A stretch of DNA of 22,804 bases from CAYMLL01 sp964390645 (GCA_964390645.1 CAYMLL010000100.1:1-22804); one strand, 5' to 3'. Counted from the first letter of the stretch, positions 14,802 to 22,804 are shown. Made by a program: numbers and translations. The notes: generated by a model not told the origin, from the sequence alone.

Positions 14802-17800
14802 TCAGATCTTGCGCCGTTTCTCTCGGGGACGAAGTCGGCCACGAAACCGCTCGTAAAGACTCGTGTGGCGAGATTCCAGGACCACAGGCTCACCGTTGAC
14901 GAACACGTACATGACATGAGTCGCCGGCTCGAGCGGATCGCCGTCGCTGACCAGGAGATCACCGAGCTTGCCGACCTCGATGCTCCCGACGTGCTCCCCG
15001 ATGCCGAGAATCCGCGCAGCTCCGAGCGTCAAAGCCTCCAGAGCTCGATCGTAGGGCAAGCCGTACGCAACCGCAGAGCCGACCTGGTACGGAAGGTTGC
15101 GCGACAATGACGCGTGGTTCGACTGAAACGCGATCTCGACGCCGGCCGCGACGAGGCGCCCCGGATTCGCGAAGGGAGCATCGTACGGATCGTGGCGTTC
15201 CGCAGGAAGCGCGTGAACCGGTCCGACGATGACCGGGATCTTCTTCTCGACGAGAAGCCTCGAGACCTTCCAGGCGTCTCGACCTCCGCGCAGCACCGCC
15301 TTGACGTCGAGTCGCTCCGCAACACGAATCGCCAGGCGAATCTGCGGCTCACGATCGGCGCTGAAGAGAACGGGAAGCTCACGGCTCACGTAAGGTTCCA
15401 TGGCCTCGAGGCGAAGATCGACCGGCGGCGGGTCACCACCGGAAGAGCGCGCCTGCTCGCGACGATCGAAGTACTCCCTGGCCCGACGGAAGCGCTCCTC
15501 GATCACCTTCACCTGAGGAGGGTCGTCCTCGGCCTCGCGTGAAACGCGGGGCAGAACGATGTGGAGCGCGGCACGCTCACGAAAGACCATTTCCTCGGTG
15601 CTGGTTCCGGCGAGCCGGATGACACCGGCCTGCCCGGCGATGAGCGGGCCTGTCGAGACGACCAGAGAGCTCGTCACACCACCGGCGCGGGCCACGGGAA
15701 TGAGCTCGGAGTGCGAGTTGATCGCGGTCGCGACGCGCAAGTCGGGATGCCATTCTCCCATCTCCGCCGTGTCGACCGAGCCCCGCACCGAGTCGATCTC
15801 GGTCAGGCCGAGCTGCGATCCCGCATCGATGAGGCCTGGATAGACATGAAGCCCTTCGAGGTCGACGACTGTCGCACCGGCGGGCTCGACGACGTCGCCG
15901 GCACCGCCGACGGCCACTATGCGCCCCTCGTGAAGGACGATCGTACCGCGCTCGATCGGCTCTCCGGAGACCGGTACGATCCACCCACCTCGCAGCACAT
16001 AGAGCCTGTCGGGGTTCCTCTCGATCTGACGAGGCGTCTCGTCCTCCAGGGGCAAGACGGGCATGACGGTTCTGGCCGCCCTGCGGTCATCATCACGTCG
16101 CTCGAACCAGACCTCGCCCTCGATCAACGTGTAGCGGCAGCGCGCGTAGATGCTGAGAGGGTGCGCGTCGAAAACCGCGATGTCGGCGTCCTTGCCGATC
16201 TCTATGGTACCGACGCGATCGAGGATCCCGAGCTGCCGGGCCGGATTGCGTGTGATCAACCTCAGCGCCTCCTCGTGCGTCAGTCCGCCGGAGCGTGTCT
16301 GTTTCGCCGCCTCCTGGTTGAGCCGGCGCGCCATCTCGGCATCGTCCGAGTTCAGGGACGTGACCACACCGGCACGCGTCAGAATCGCCGAGTTGTGCGG
16401 GATGGCGTCGAAGGCCTCCAGCTTGTAGGCCCACCAGTCACTGAAAGTGGATGCTCCGACTCCGGCTGCAGCAATCTCCGGAGCGACCTTGTAGCCCTCG
16501 AGCACGTGCTGCAGCGTCGCGAGCTCGAGTCCGAGGTCGCTCGTCGCCCGCAGCAGCATCTGTATCTCGTCAGCGCGATAGCAATGCGAGTGAATGACGC
16601 GCTTGCGGTCGAGGATCTCGAGCAGCGCCTCGAGTCGCAGGTCGCGTCGCGGCGGCACCAGGATCTCACCACGCGCCATGCGAGCCGCGTGACGCTCGAG
16701 CACCCGCCGGTACTCCTTCGCGTCGGCGAAGGCGCGCCGGATCACGGCCTCGACGCCCATGCGGCTCTGCGGAAAACGCGAGCCCGAGTTTCCCCAGTTC
16801 GAGCGACGCGGGTTCTCCCCGAGCGCAAACTTGACACCCGGCCGAGCACCGGGAAAGAGCAAGTCCCGGGGAAGAGCTCCGTAGCGATTGCGGATGACCG
16901 CGTTCTGACCACCGATCGTGTTGGCGCTGCCATGGAGGATGTTCGAGGTCGTCACACCGCCGGCGAGCGCTCGATAGAGCCCGATGTGCGTGGGGTTGAG
17001 AACGTCGGCGATGCGCACCTCGCAAGTGATCGACTGCGTGCTCTCGTTGACGCCGCCGTCCGTTGCAAGGTGCGAGTGACAGTCGACGATCCCGGGCATC
17101 ACGAACCAGCCGCGCGCATCGATGACCTTCATACTCTCGAGCGCCTCCAGACCTCGGCCCACGGCCTCGATCTTGCCGCCGCGCACACGCACGTCGGTCG
17201 ACTCGAGATTCTGTCCCCTCATCGTCAGCACCGTCCCGCCACGAATCAGCACGTCGCCACCCGTTCGCAGCCCCGGCACGCGGTCTGCGTCGAGCTCGGT
17301 AGGCAACGCGTCCGGATCGGCCGAAGGCTCCTCCTCACCCCGCTGCCCCACGCTCCCGGGTGTCGTCTCCTTCGGCGTCGTCTCCTTCGGCGTCGTCTCC
17401 TTCGGCGTCGTCTCCTTCGGCGTCGTCTTCTTCGCGTCTTTCTTCTTCGGCGGCGAAAAATCGAAGCGCTTGCCGTCGACGAAGACGTGGCGTACGGCGC
17501 CACTCTGGCCGAGGTCGACTCCATCCGTCGCACCTTCGACCCTGGCACGCAGCACGATACTGGCGATCTTGCCCTTCTCGATCGAGCCCAGCACGGCGCC
17601 GACACCGAGGATCTCAGCCGCGCCCAGCGTCAGCGCTCGCAACGCCTGGCGAGCATCGAGACCGTGCTCCACCGCACGGCGCACCTCCACGAGGAGCTTG
17701 CCAGCGTTGGCGCCCGAGCCGGAGCCGAACGCGATCGGAACGCCAGCTTCCACGAGGATCTTCGCACCCTCGGCATCCTCGCTCCAGCGCGCCAGCCGCT

Positions 17801-18776
17801 GCTGCTGCACTCGGAGCGGCAGCGAACCCGCCTTCTTCCGGACCCGGGGCCTCGCCGTACCACCAGGCACGAGAATGACCCCCGAGCCCCCTCGCAGCAC
17901 CTCCACGGCGCGATACGCACGCGAGCCGCCGGTGACCACGAGATCGAGCCCGAACTCGTCGGCGAGCCGACGCGCACGTCGAACCTCGTTCTCGGTCGAC
18001 GCCTCGACAAACGCCGACAACGACCCGTCGACGACCGGAACGAGCGCGTCGAGCGCCGTGTCACGCGGCGGCCGGCGCACGCCGCGCCGGGTCGTCTCCC
18101 GCAGACTCCTCCACTGTGCGTGATGACGAGCGTCGAGGAAGGTCTGGCGCAAGTGTGCGATCGCCCCCATCAGGGAGTTCGGATAGCCGCTGCGCGAGCG
18201 CGAGAAACGGACCCGCTGCGAGACCTCATCGACGATGACACAGTCCCTCAGTGGACCGCCGTTGAGGGAGACGAGAGACGTCCGGCCGGGGAAAAACCCG
18301 CGGCTCTCGGCGATCACCAGCGATCCGAAGCCCTCACGGTGATAGGCGCTGCGCTTGCCGCTGTCGAGGTTCCAGACGTCGAGTGGGCTGCGCTCGGGCA
18401 TCGTGCCGTCCCGGCGCGCGGCACGCATCGAGGTGGCAGGGCCGGCGCGATGGTCCGGGCCCCGATCGGCGTTGCGCGACTCCTCGCCGCGAGACGAGAC
18501 ACCAGCATGCGTCAGCGCATCGATGAACGCGGGGTGCGCGACCAGCCCGGTAGCGTCGATGCGCTCCGCGAGGTGAGAGTCGTCCGGAAGACCCATGTCC
18601 CGACCGACGGCGACGATGATCCCGTCCCGCAGGACGATCGTCGCGTCCTCGACGACGCGCGGGCTTCCGGGATCGCCGAGAAGAGCCGTCGCGTGCTCGA
18701 CGATCCAGTAGTCGGCAGCCGTCGCCGCCGGGACGCACGAGACGACGATCGGGAGAATCAGAACGCTGAGCTTCAT
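14802..18776 (-). CDS. Exported protein of three fused amidohydrolase modules, only the middle one with metal ligands
   Basis: A 1324-residue protein with a signal peptide (MKLSVLILPIVVSCVPAATA), so it acts outside the cytoplasm. Module 1 (about 24-440) has the composite beta start and the C-terminal TLGAAEILGVGAVLGSIEKGKIA, but HPAFIDALTHAG replaces the HxH metal motif. After a Lys/Thr/Pro/Glu repeat linker (about 443-480), module 2 (about 505-890) is complete: PGIVDCHSH (H567, H569), KFALGENPRRSNWG, IHSHCYRADE (H729, H731), LQHVLEG (H757) and LNSDDAEM (D811/D812), as in imidazolonepropionase-type amidohydrolases. Module 3 (about 925-1324) again has the fold (VYPGLIDAGSQLG, LTLGAARILGIGEHVGSIEVGKLGD) without HxH, and SNHA instead of SNDA. 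So one catalytic centre is expected; the substrate is unknown. ATG 18776 is chosen because it starts the signal peptide and GGAGG lies ten bases upstream; the frame continues to 18824. Confidence 0.9.
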   Translation of the reverse strand: MKLSVLILPIVVSCVPAATAADYWIVEHATALLGDPGSPRVVEDATIVLRDGIIVAVGRDMGLPDDSHLAERIDATGLVAHPAFIDALTHAGVSSRGEESRNADRGPDHRAGPATSMRAARRDGTMPERSPLDVWNLDSGKRSAYHREGFGSLVIAESRGFFPGRTSLVSLNGGPLRDCVIVDEVSQRVRFSRSRSGYPNSLMGAIAHLRQTFLDARHHAQWRSLRETTRRGVRRPPRDTALDALVPVVDGSLSAFVEASTENEVRRARRLADEFGLDLVVTGGSRAYRAVEVLRGGSGVILVPGGTARPRVRKKAGSLPLRVQQQRLARWSEDAEGAKILVEAGVPIAFGSGSGANAGKLLVEVRRAVEHGLDARQALRALTLGAAEILGVGAVLGSIEKGKIASIVLRARVEGATDGVDLGQSGAVRHVFVDGKRFDFSPPKKKDAKKTTPKETTPKETTPKETTPKETTPGSVGQRGEEEPSADPDALPTELDADRVPGLRTGGDVLIRGGTVLTMRGQNLESTDVRVRGGKIEAVGRGLEALESMKVIDARGWFVMPGIVDCHSHLATDGGVNESTQSITCEVRIADVLNPTHIGLYRALAGGVTTSNILHGSANTIGGQNAVIRNRYGALPRDLLFPGARPGVKFALGENPRRSNWGNSGSRFPQSRMGVEAVIRRAFADAKEYRRVLERHAARMARGEILVPPRRDLRLEALLEILDRKRVIHSHCYRADEIQMLLRATSDLGLELATLQHVLEGYKVAPEIAAAGVGASTFSDWWAYKLEAFDAIPHNSAILTRAGVVTSLNSDDAEMARRLNQEAAKQTRSGGLTHEEALRLITRNPARQLGILDRVGTIEIGKDADIAVFDAHPLSIYARCRYTLIEGEVWFERRDDDRRAARTVMPVLPLEDETPRQIERNPDRLYVLRGGWIVPVSGEPIERGTIVLHEGRIVAVGGAGDVVEPAGATVVDLEGLHVYPGLIDAGSQLGLTEIDSVRGSVDTAEMGEWHPDLRVATAINSHSELIPVARAGGVTSSLVVSTGPLIAGQAGVIRLAGTSTEEMVFRERAALHIVLPRVSREAEDDPPQVKVIEERFRRAREYFDRREQARSSGGDPPPVDLRLEAMEPYVSRELPVLFSADREPQIRLAIRVAERLDVKAVLRGGRDAWKVSRLLVEKKIPVIVGPVHALPAERHDPYDAPFANPGRLVAAGVEIAFQSNHASLSRNLPYQVGSAVAYGLPYDRALEALTLGAARILGIGEHVGSIEVGKLGDLLVSDGDPLEPATHVMYVFVNGEPVVLESRHTSLYERFRGRLRPREKRRKI
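17359..17433. repeat. 15-bp in-frame tandem repeat, five copies
   Basis: Unit GGCGTCGTCTCCTTC on the plus strand, repeated head to tail from 17359. The first copy differs by one base (GGTGTC...) and the last by one (...TTCTTC). On the minus strand it encodes (K)ETTP pentapeptides, forming the hinge between amidohydrolase modules 1 and 2. Near-identical units suggest recent slippage. Confidence 0.93.
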
Positions 18777-19023
18777 CTGTGGCATTCCTCCATGGACGAT
18801 GCCACCGCCCGGGAACGCTAACATTCAACCGGTACGATTCAAGACCCGCGAACGCGAGACGGAGCCAACACCAGTCCCACACCGCGCGCCCACGCCTCCG
18901 GCGGCAGGTGGGTGCTTCACTCCTGGAGGACCGAAGCTGTCGTCACGACGCCCCCGGGTCGAAACGGAAATCCCGCCGTGGCAGATCGACCGTGGACCGT
19001 CCGGGTACAACACTGAGAGGAAA

Positions 19024-20133
19024 TCACTCACCGTCCTCGGCGGAGCCTCTCTCCCCGGCCTGTTCCTGTGCCGCTTCGAGCGCCACACGGTGACGCTTCA
19101 TCGCCTCGGACGCGTAGGTGTAGAACTTCTGTACGTCCGGGCCAAGGTACCAGATTCGCCGACGCGGTCCGACGACCACCCACTGCGGACAGCGCACAAC
19201 GGCGAACGCCTCGGCCAGAGGGGTCGCGAAGCCCTTGCCGTCGAATGCCTGCGGCCACGGAACGGCGAGCCTCTTCATCGCGGCCTCGTAGACGCCGGGA
19301 TCCCGGTCGAGGTTGACGCCGAGCACGACGAGCTTGCCCTCGAGGATCGGGTACTCCTTCAGTGCCTGGTCGATCGACGCCCGGGGGTCACGGGCAACCG
19401 TCTCCACGAACTCGCCGTGCTTCGGCGTCGTCGACCGCCAGAAGTAGATCATCGTGATCTTGCCGTCGAGGCTCTCCGTGGTGAGTCTCACCTCCTCGTC
19501 ACCGCGGCGAAAGACCTGCGAAAGCTCCGGGACATCGCGAGTGCGCTGCAGCTCGAGGTACTTCAGCGAACGCGCGACCGAAGCGGACCACAGGCTGTCC
19601 GGATACTCACTGCCGAGCCGCTCGAAGGTCGCGCCGGCCTCCTGGAGGCGGCCCGTCAGCATGCGGTGGCTGCCGAGAAGAAAGAGCCCCCGGGCGCGAT
19701 CCTCCGGACCGGGGCCGAGGTCGACCATGGCATTCCACTGCCCGAGCGCGCCCTTGCGATCGCCACCCAGTAGCAGGACCTCGGCGGCCAGCGCGCGAGC
19801 GCGTCCGGTATCGGGGCTGGTCGGATTGCGTACCACGTAGTCCGTGAATCGTGCCGCGATTTCCCGGAAAGCCTGCTGCACGTCGTCGCGAACGGGGAAT
19901 TCCGCGCGAATCTCCTTCTCGAGCGCCCCCAGCGTCACCGCCGGTCGAGACGGGGCTTCCTCCACGACGGCGGCAGCCGGTCCGTCCGCCGCGGCCCGCG
20001 CCCCCCCGAAGCCGTCCTCCCCGGCTTCCGGAAGGATTCCGAGCAGGCCGCTCAAGACAAAGATCGAAACTAACCCGAACACCCACCGTACAACACCGTC
20101 CAGGAGTCTACGAAGCACCGTTTTCCTGACCAT
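19024..20133 (-). CDS. Membrane-anchored helical-repeat and thioredoxin-fold protein lacking the CxxC pair
   Basis: A 369-residue protein with one N-terminal hydrophobic helix (about 14-34), a helical region resembling TPR repeats (about 75-200: ARALAAEVLLLGGDRKGALGQW, GATFERLGSEYPDSLWSASVAR), and a thioredoxin/TlpA-like domain (about 205-335). In that domain ITMIYFWRSTTPKHGEFVE aligns with the usual FWATWCxxC segment, but Ser-Thr-Thr-Pro replaces the redox Cys pair; CPQWVVVGPRRRI keeps the cis-Pro region. It is therefore unlikely to be an ordinary thiol-disulfide oxidoreductase and may be a binding or scaffold protein facing the periplasm. The frame opens at a GTG at 20139, but the ATG at 20133 has AAGGGG five bases before it. 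It stands alone: 247 bases from the amidohydrolase and 484 from the next gene upstream. Confidence 0.84.
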   Translation of the reverse strand: MVRKTVLRRLLDGVVRWVFGLVSIFVLSGLLGILPEAGEDGFGGARAAADGPAAAVVEEAPSRPAVTLGALEKEIRAEFPVRDDVQQAFREIAARFTDYVVRNPTSPDTGRARALAAEVLLLGGDRKGALGQWNAMVDLGPGPEDRARGLFLLGSHRMLTGRLQEAGATFERLGSEYPDSLWSASVARSLKYLELQRTRDVPELSQVFRRGDEEVRLTTESLDGKITMIYFWRSTTPKHGEFVETVARDPRASIDQALKEYPILEGKLVVLGVNLDRDPGVYEAAMKRLAVPWPQAFDGKGFATPLAEAFAVVRCPQWVVVGPRRRIWYLGPDVQKFYTYASEAMKRHRVALEAAQEQAGERGSAEDGE

Positions 20134-20617
20134 CAGCACCCCTTGAAAAGCTTGACAGCCCCCCGACGGGGCTTACCATCAAATGCTCAGAAAGACGAAC
20201 TGCCGGCGGCACCTGTCAGCAAATAGGCTGGATTCGCTGGCTGTTTCCGGTCGGGTTCTAGTGAATTTCACAAGACGGGCACGCCCCGCACCGGAGCGAG
20301 GTCGCAGGTCCGGGCCCGGCTCCCAGGGCCCTGATGGTGGATCTGCATGGAAGAAGCGGTGGATCTCGGTAGACGAGAAGCCCGATCGTGGGGGTGATCG
20401 TCCGCGCAAGCCGAAAGCACGAAGAGAACCCTCCTGTCTTCGAGATTTGTCGGGTCTTCGAAACGTGTCGCGGAACGCTCCGATCCGAAACCGAACAGGG
20501 CCCAGACGCGGAACCCGAAATCACGGCAGACAAACACGACAAAGAACAGATCAAGAAAAGCCAAGGTTGTCTACCACCACGTAAAATTAAGAGATAACTC
20601 CACCAACCACCAGTCTC
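20134..20617. other. 484-bp non-coding gap with structured elements
   Basis: No convincing gene lies here: short frames on both strands have Arg/Pro-rich, low-quality translations. It contains a plus-strand promoter-like pair at its left end and most of a nested inverted repeat at its right end (both listed), so a plus-strand small RNA of roughly 400-450 bases is possible. It also holds a short stretch (20299-20323) resembling the T-arm end of a tRNA, but no anticodon arm or acceptor partner is found. The minus-strand promoter of the thioredoxin-fold gene should be here but is not obvious. Confidence 0.5.
20152..20179 (+). promoter_or_regulatory. Plus-strand promoter-like sequence with dyad in the spacer
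   Basis: TTGACA (20152-20157, perfect) and TACCAT (20174-20179, four of six) are separated by 16 bases. Nearly the entire spacer is an inverted repeat: AGCCCC (20157-20162), five bases, GGGGCT (20168-20173). No plus-strand protein gene follows. The same hairpin lies in the 5' leader of the minus-strand thioredoxin-fold gene, so it may instead act there. Confidence 0.4.
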
Positions 20618-20638
20618 TTAATCCCCTTGGCTTTTCTT
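20553..20638. terminator. Nested inverted repeat, likely bidirectional terminator or structured RNA
   Basis: Outer arms AAGAAAAGCCAAGG (20553-20566) and CCTTGGCTTTTCTT (20625-20638) are perfect 14-bp reverse complements. Inside them, ATTAAGAGA (20586-20594) and TCTCTTAAT (20614-20622) form a second perfect 9-bp pair with a 19-base loop. A-rich 5' and T-rich 3' flanks on both strands fit a bidirectional terminator, although the loops are long. The stop codon (20620-20618) of the Zn-ribbon gene lies in the inner arm, and its last codons make up one outer arm. Confidence 0.6.
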
Positions 20639-20977
20639 CTCCTCTCCTGCCCGACCGCGCGGCGCCTCCGAGTCTGAATGGCCGTCGCCTGAAACGCGCC
20701 AGAGCGCCAGTGGGTCCCGCAGAAAACGTCTCCAGCATGGTGGACAGAGGTCGAGCCGCATCTCCTTGTGGACGTCTTCCTCGGCGCTCTTCGCGTCCTG
20801 TCGAGACAGCACGTCGAGGATTTCGTTCATCTCCGAGTCGAGGTCTCGATCGAGATCCGCGGCGCTGATCTCCATCGGGTCGTAGGCGGCGTGCCCGCGG
20901 ATGTCGACGACGTAGCGAACGTCCGAGTCGAGCAGCAACGCCGCTCCGCAGCCATCGCAGACAAGCCCGTCACTCAC
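20618..20977 (-). CDS. Small zinc-ribbon-like protein
   Basis: A 119-residue cytoplasmic protein. CDGCG near the N-terminus (residues 7-11) and CPPCW in the second half (about 78-82) provide two Cys pairs that could bind one zinc; between them is an acidic segment rich in Asp and Glu. The C-terminus is charged (RGRAGEEKKSQGD). I do not recognise a named family. It starts with GTG at 20977, and GTGA overlaps the TGA of the upstream DUF4340 gene by four bases, with GGGGGAG just before; the two are probably translationally coupled and functionally linked. The last codons form part of the nested inverted repeat at 20553-20638. Function unknown. Confidence 0.75.
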   Translation of the reverse strand: MSDGLVCDGCGAALLLDSDVRYVVDIRGHAAYDPMEISAADLDRDLDSEMNEILDVLSRQDAKSAEEDVHKEMRLDLCPPCWRRFLRDPLALWRVSGDGHSDSEAPRGRAGEEKKSQGD

Positions 20978-22804
20978 GGCTCCCCCGTCAAGACGCGCAG
21001 ATGAGTGACGAGTTTCTCTAGACGACGTGCAAGGTCGGCCCGCAGCGTGAAGGCCATGGGAATCGTCTCGCAGCGCGCGAAGTGGAGGTCCTTCTGCCCA
21101 CCGATCTCTTGCACCGGACCGACCGTCAAGGTACGGAAGCCATCGTACTCGCCCTTGACCCCGGTGATCCGGAGGCGCAGGTAGAACTCGGTCTTGCCGA
21201 TTCCGTAGGCGACGTAGTCCGTCTTCGCCAGCTGCGGCGCGTACGAGTAGACACGAAAGCGGTCACGGTGAAGCGACTGCACGACGCCGTTCAGGAGGCT
21301 CTCGTCGAGCTTCTCACCCTCCACGACGTGCTGATCCGAGCTGAACCCCCACTGATTGTCGAGGTGGGCGAGCCGCCACGACTGCCTGCCCGCGGAAAAG
21401 ACGACCTCGACGACCGAGGACGGATCGAGAGTCGAGATCGCACGGTCCCGGAAAACGTAGCTACCGACCAGAAGCCGCTGTGGCCACCGCGAGATGACGA
21501 GAAAGCGCGACGATTCACCCGAACGATCGACGACAAAGGCGCCGAGCTCGGCGTACTCCTCTTCGGTTGAAAGCCCGAAAAAGCGTACGGTGTGCCGCGC
21601 ACCACTCTTCAGAAAAATATCCACCGAGCCGGCGTGCCTGTCGACATCGAAGCCCTCTCTCGCATCAGCGGTGTCGGGCTCGAGGAACTTCTCGATCAGC
21701 GTATGGTGAAGATCCTGCAGCGCCTCCCGCAGCAAGATCCCGTCGGCATCGAACGTCTCATCTCGTGTCATGTCCTCGACGATCCAGGCTTCCTCGACGT
21801 GCCCGGGCCGCCTGGTCACGCCACCGGCCGGCGCCCTGCTGACGGCATAGCGACTGTCACGCGTCGTGCACTCCAGTCGTACGATCTCCTCACCCTCGAA
21901 GTCGAAGACGTCGCGCGTTCGAAAGCGTGCGGCCTCCTTCCGGATCTCGCCGATGGGCCCGAATCGAGCGGTAAAGACGTCTCCATCGGAGGAACGACGA
22001 ACCCAGACACGCTTCTCACCGTCGTCGCCTTCGATCGTCCTGCCGATCTCCAACCGCGAGACACCGTTCCGCCGGTGCGTACCAGCGACCACCATCTCGG
22101 GGTCATCGAGGCCGGCGGTCGCCAGGGCCACGGGGTCGTCCTTCGACTCATCCTCGAAGGTCTCGATACCCCAGGCGTTGAGCGCGCTGAGCGTACGCAG
22201 AAGCACTCGGCGATCGACGAGATACCCGGCGAGCGGCGAGCCCGCGTCGAATCGCCACACGCTGTCGCCCTCCACGCGTGACATCGACTTCTCGGCTCGA
22301 CCCTGACGCGACGTCACCGAGAGACGCAGACAATCTTGTGGCGCGATCGGGAACAGCGCACGAGATCGAAGCTCGTTGAGCGATGTCGTGAACGTGGTGC
22401 GAGCTTCGTAGCGGGTAACGATCACCACGCCGTCCTCTCCGTCGACTCTGGCGTAGAGGTCCTTGTCGATCTGCGGATGGCGCACACCCAGTTCGACACG
22501 ATGCTCGGCCCCCTGACGGGTGCGAAAGCTCACCACGAGATCGCTGCCCCCTTCCGGCTCCCACGTCGAGTAAGCCGTCGACTCGGGCGTCAGCTCGGTG
22601 ACCTTCACCATGTCGACGAGTCCCCACAGTACTCCCTGCACACGCGGGAGAAAGGCGGGAAAACGGATCGGGTCGACGATGTTCCACTGGCGCTCGCCCA
22701 CGCGTTCCAGAACGATCCTCGGCGCTCTGGCGCCGGCCCCTGTCTCCCCCTCGCCATCGCGGCGCTCGATTTCGGGCCGGCTGCTATCCGACGGCGCGAG
22801 GTCC
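20974..22804 (-). CDS. DUF4340-type protein (5' end outside window)
   Basis: A long minus-strand frame that stays open to the window edge, giving about 610 visible residues. A GTG at 22701 could start it, but the sequence just upstream (APRIVLERVGERQWNI) continues a beta-strand typical of DUF4340 domains, so the true start is probably outside. DUF4340 features seen: RQWNIVDPIRFPAFLPRVQGVLWGL, then repeated beta units, DRRVLLRTLSALNAWGIE, SSRFLVISRWPQRLLVGSYVFRDRAI, SSVVEVVFSAGRQSWRLAHLDNQWGF and a second DUF4340-like unit near the C-terminus. DUF4340 proteins often accompany ABC-type export/gliding genes (GldG-like); any such neighbours would lie to the right, outside the window, so this is inference. 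It overlaps the Zn-ribbon gene by four bases. Confidence 0.82.
   Translation of the reverse strand, partial: DLAPSDSSRPEIERRDGEGETGAGARAPRIVLERVGERQWNIVDPIRFPAFLPRVQGVLWGLVDMVKVTELTPESTAYSTWEPEGGSDLVVSFRTRQGAEHRVELGVRHPQIDKDLYARVDGEDGVVIVTRYEARTTFTTSLNELRSRALFPIAPQDCLRLSVTSRQGRAEKSMSRVEGDSVWRFDAGSPLAGYLVDRRVLLRTLSALNAWGIETFEDESKDDPVALATAGLDDPEMVVAGTHRRNGVSRLEIGRTIEGDDGEKRVWVRRSSDGDVFTARFGPIGEIRKEAARFRTRDVFDFEGEEIVRLECTTRDSRYAVSRAPAGGVTRRPGHVEEAWIVEDMTRDETFDADGILLREALQDLHHTLIEKFLEPDTADAREGFDVDRHAGSVDIFLKSGARHTVRFFGLSTEEEYAELGAFVVDRSGESSRFLVISRWPQRLLVGSYVFRDRAISTLDPSSVVEVVFSAGRQSWRLAHLDNQWGFSSDQHVVEGEKLDESLLNGVVQSLHRDRFRVYSYAPQLAKTDYVAYGIGKTEFYLRLRITGVKGEYDGFRTLTVGPVQEIGGQKDLHFARCETIPMAFTLRADLARRLEKLVTHLRVLTGEP

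Noticed and set aside
15561..18821. A 1086-codon plus-strand open frame
   Set aside because: It lies antisense to the amidohydrolase fusion; its translation is rich in Arg, Asp and His with no motif. It is a typical shadow frame in GC-rich DNA.
18797..18842. TTGAAT...TAGCGT on the minus strand as a promoter of the amidohydrolase gene
   Set aside because: The -10 matches only three of six positions; too weak to annotate.
20258..20564. Minus-strand short frames whose peptide reads GSRARTCDL
   Set aside because: That string resembles peptides produced by translating antisense tRNA-like DNA, so it does not indicate a protein gene.
20183..20584. A 133-codon plus-strand frame in the 484-bp gap
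   Set aside because: The translation is highly basic and Arg/Pro-rich, there is no Shine-Dalgarno, and the ATG falls at or before the predicted transcript start.

Overview
The window is about 22.8 kb of GC-rich bacterial DNA with strong G/C third-position bias. It most likely comes from a member of the Planctomycetota or a close relative. That is an inference: it rests on a secreted protein ending in paired Asp-rich EF-hand/dockerin-like repeats of the kind common in planctomycetes, a very large multi-module amidohydrolase, two different Rieske/cytochrome b systems side by side, and many ORFans. No rRNA, complete tRNA, CRISPR array, transposase or phage gene was found, so this looks like a chromosomal housekeeping/respiratory segment.

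Layout. Positions 1-3868 (minus strand) form a quinol-oxidising operon: a membrane-anchored HEAT-like protein, a Rieske Fe-S protein, a split cytochrome b6-type subunit that keeps the Cys used for heme ci, and a subunit IV-like cytochrome b C-terminal protein that runs off the left edge. A near-consensus promoter (TTGACA-N17-TATGAT) lies upstream. Next come an unrecognised minus-strand protein with an 18-bp tandem repeat (4066-5091) and a divergent AlaC-type alanine aminotransferase (5455-6666). Positions 6821-9584 (minus strand) carry a second Rieske/cytochrome b pair, in which a full-length cytochrome b is fused to a tetraheme c domain. Divergent from it is a Rep/PcrA/UvrD helicase (9871-11907).

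The right half is almost all minus strand: a small S4-domain RNA-binding protein, a secreted dockerin-like protein, a 1324-residue protein made of three amidohydrolase modules of which only the middle one keeps the metal-binding motifs, a membrane-anchored thioredoxin-fold protein without the CxxC pair, a Zn-ribbon protein translationally coupled to a DUF4340 protein that runs off the right edge, and a 484-bp gap containing a strong nested inverted repeat and a plus-strand promoter-like sequence.

How they work together. The first and second respiratory clusters probably both take electrons from quinol but hand them on differently: the first through Rieske plus a heme-ci-type b6 core, the second through Rieske plus a covalently attached tetraheme domain. 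The most noteworthy points are the contrast between these complexes (heme-ci Cys with APWY versus no such Cys with PEWY plus tetraheme fusion), the one-active/two-degenerate amidohydrolase fusion, inverted repeats around two start codons, and the structured gap at 20134-20617.
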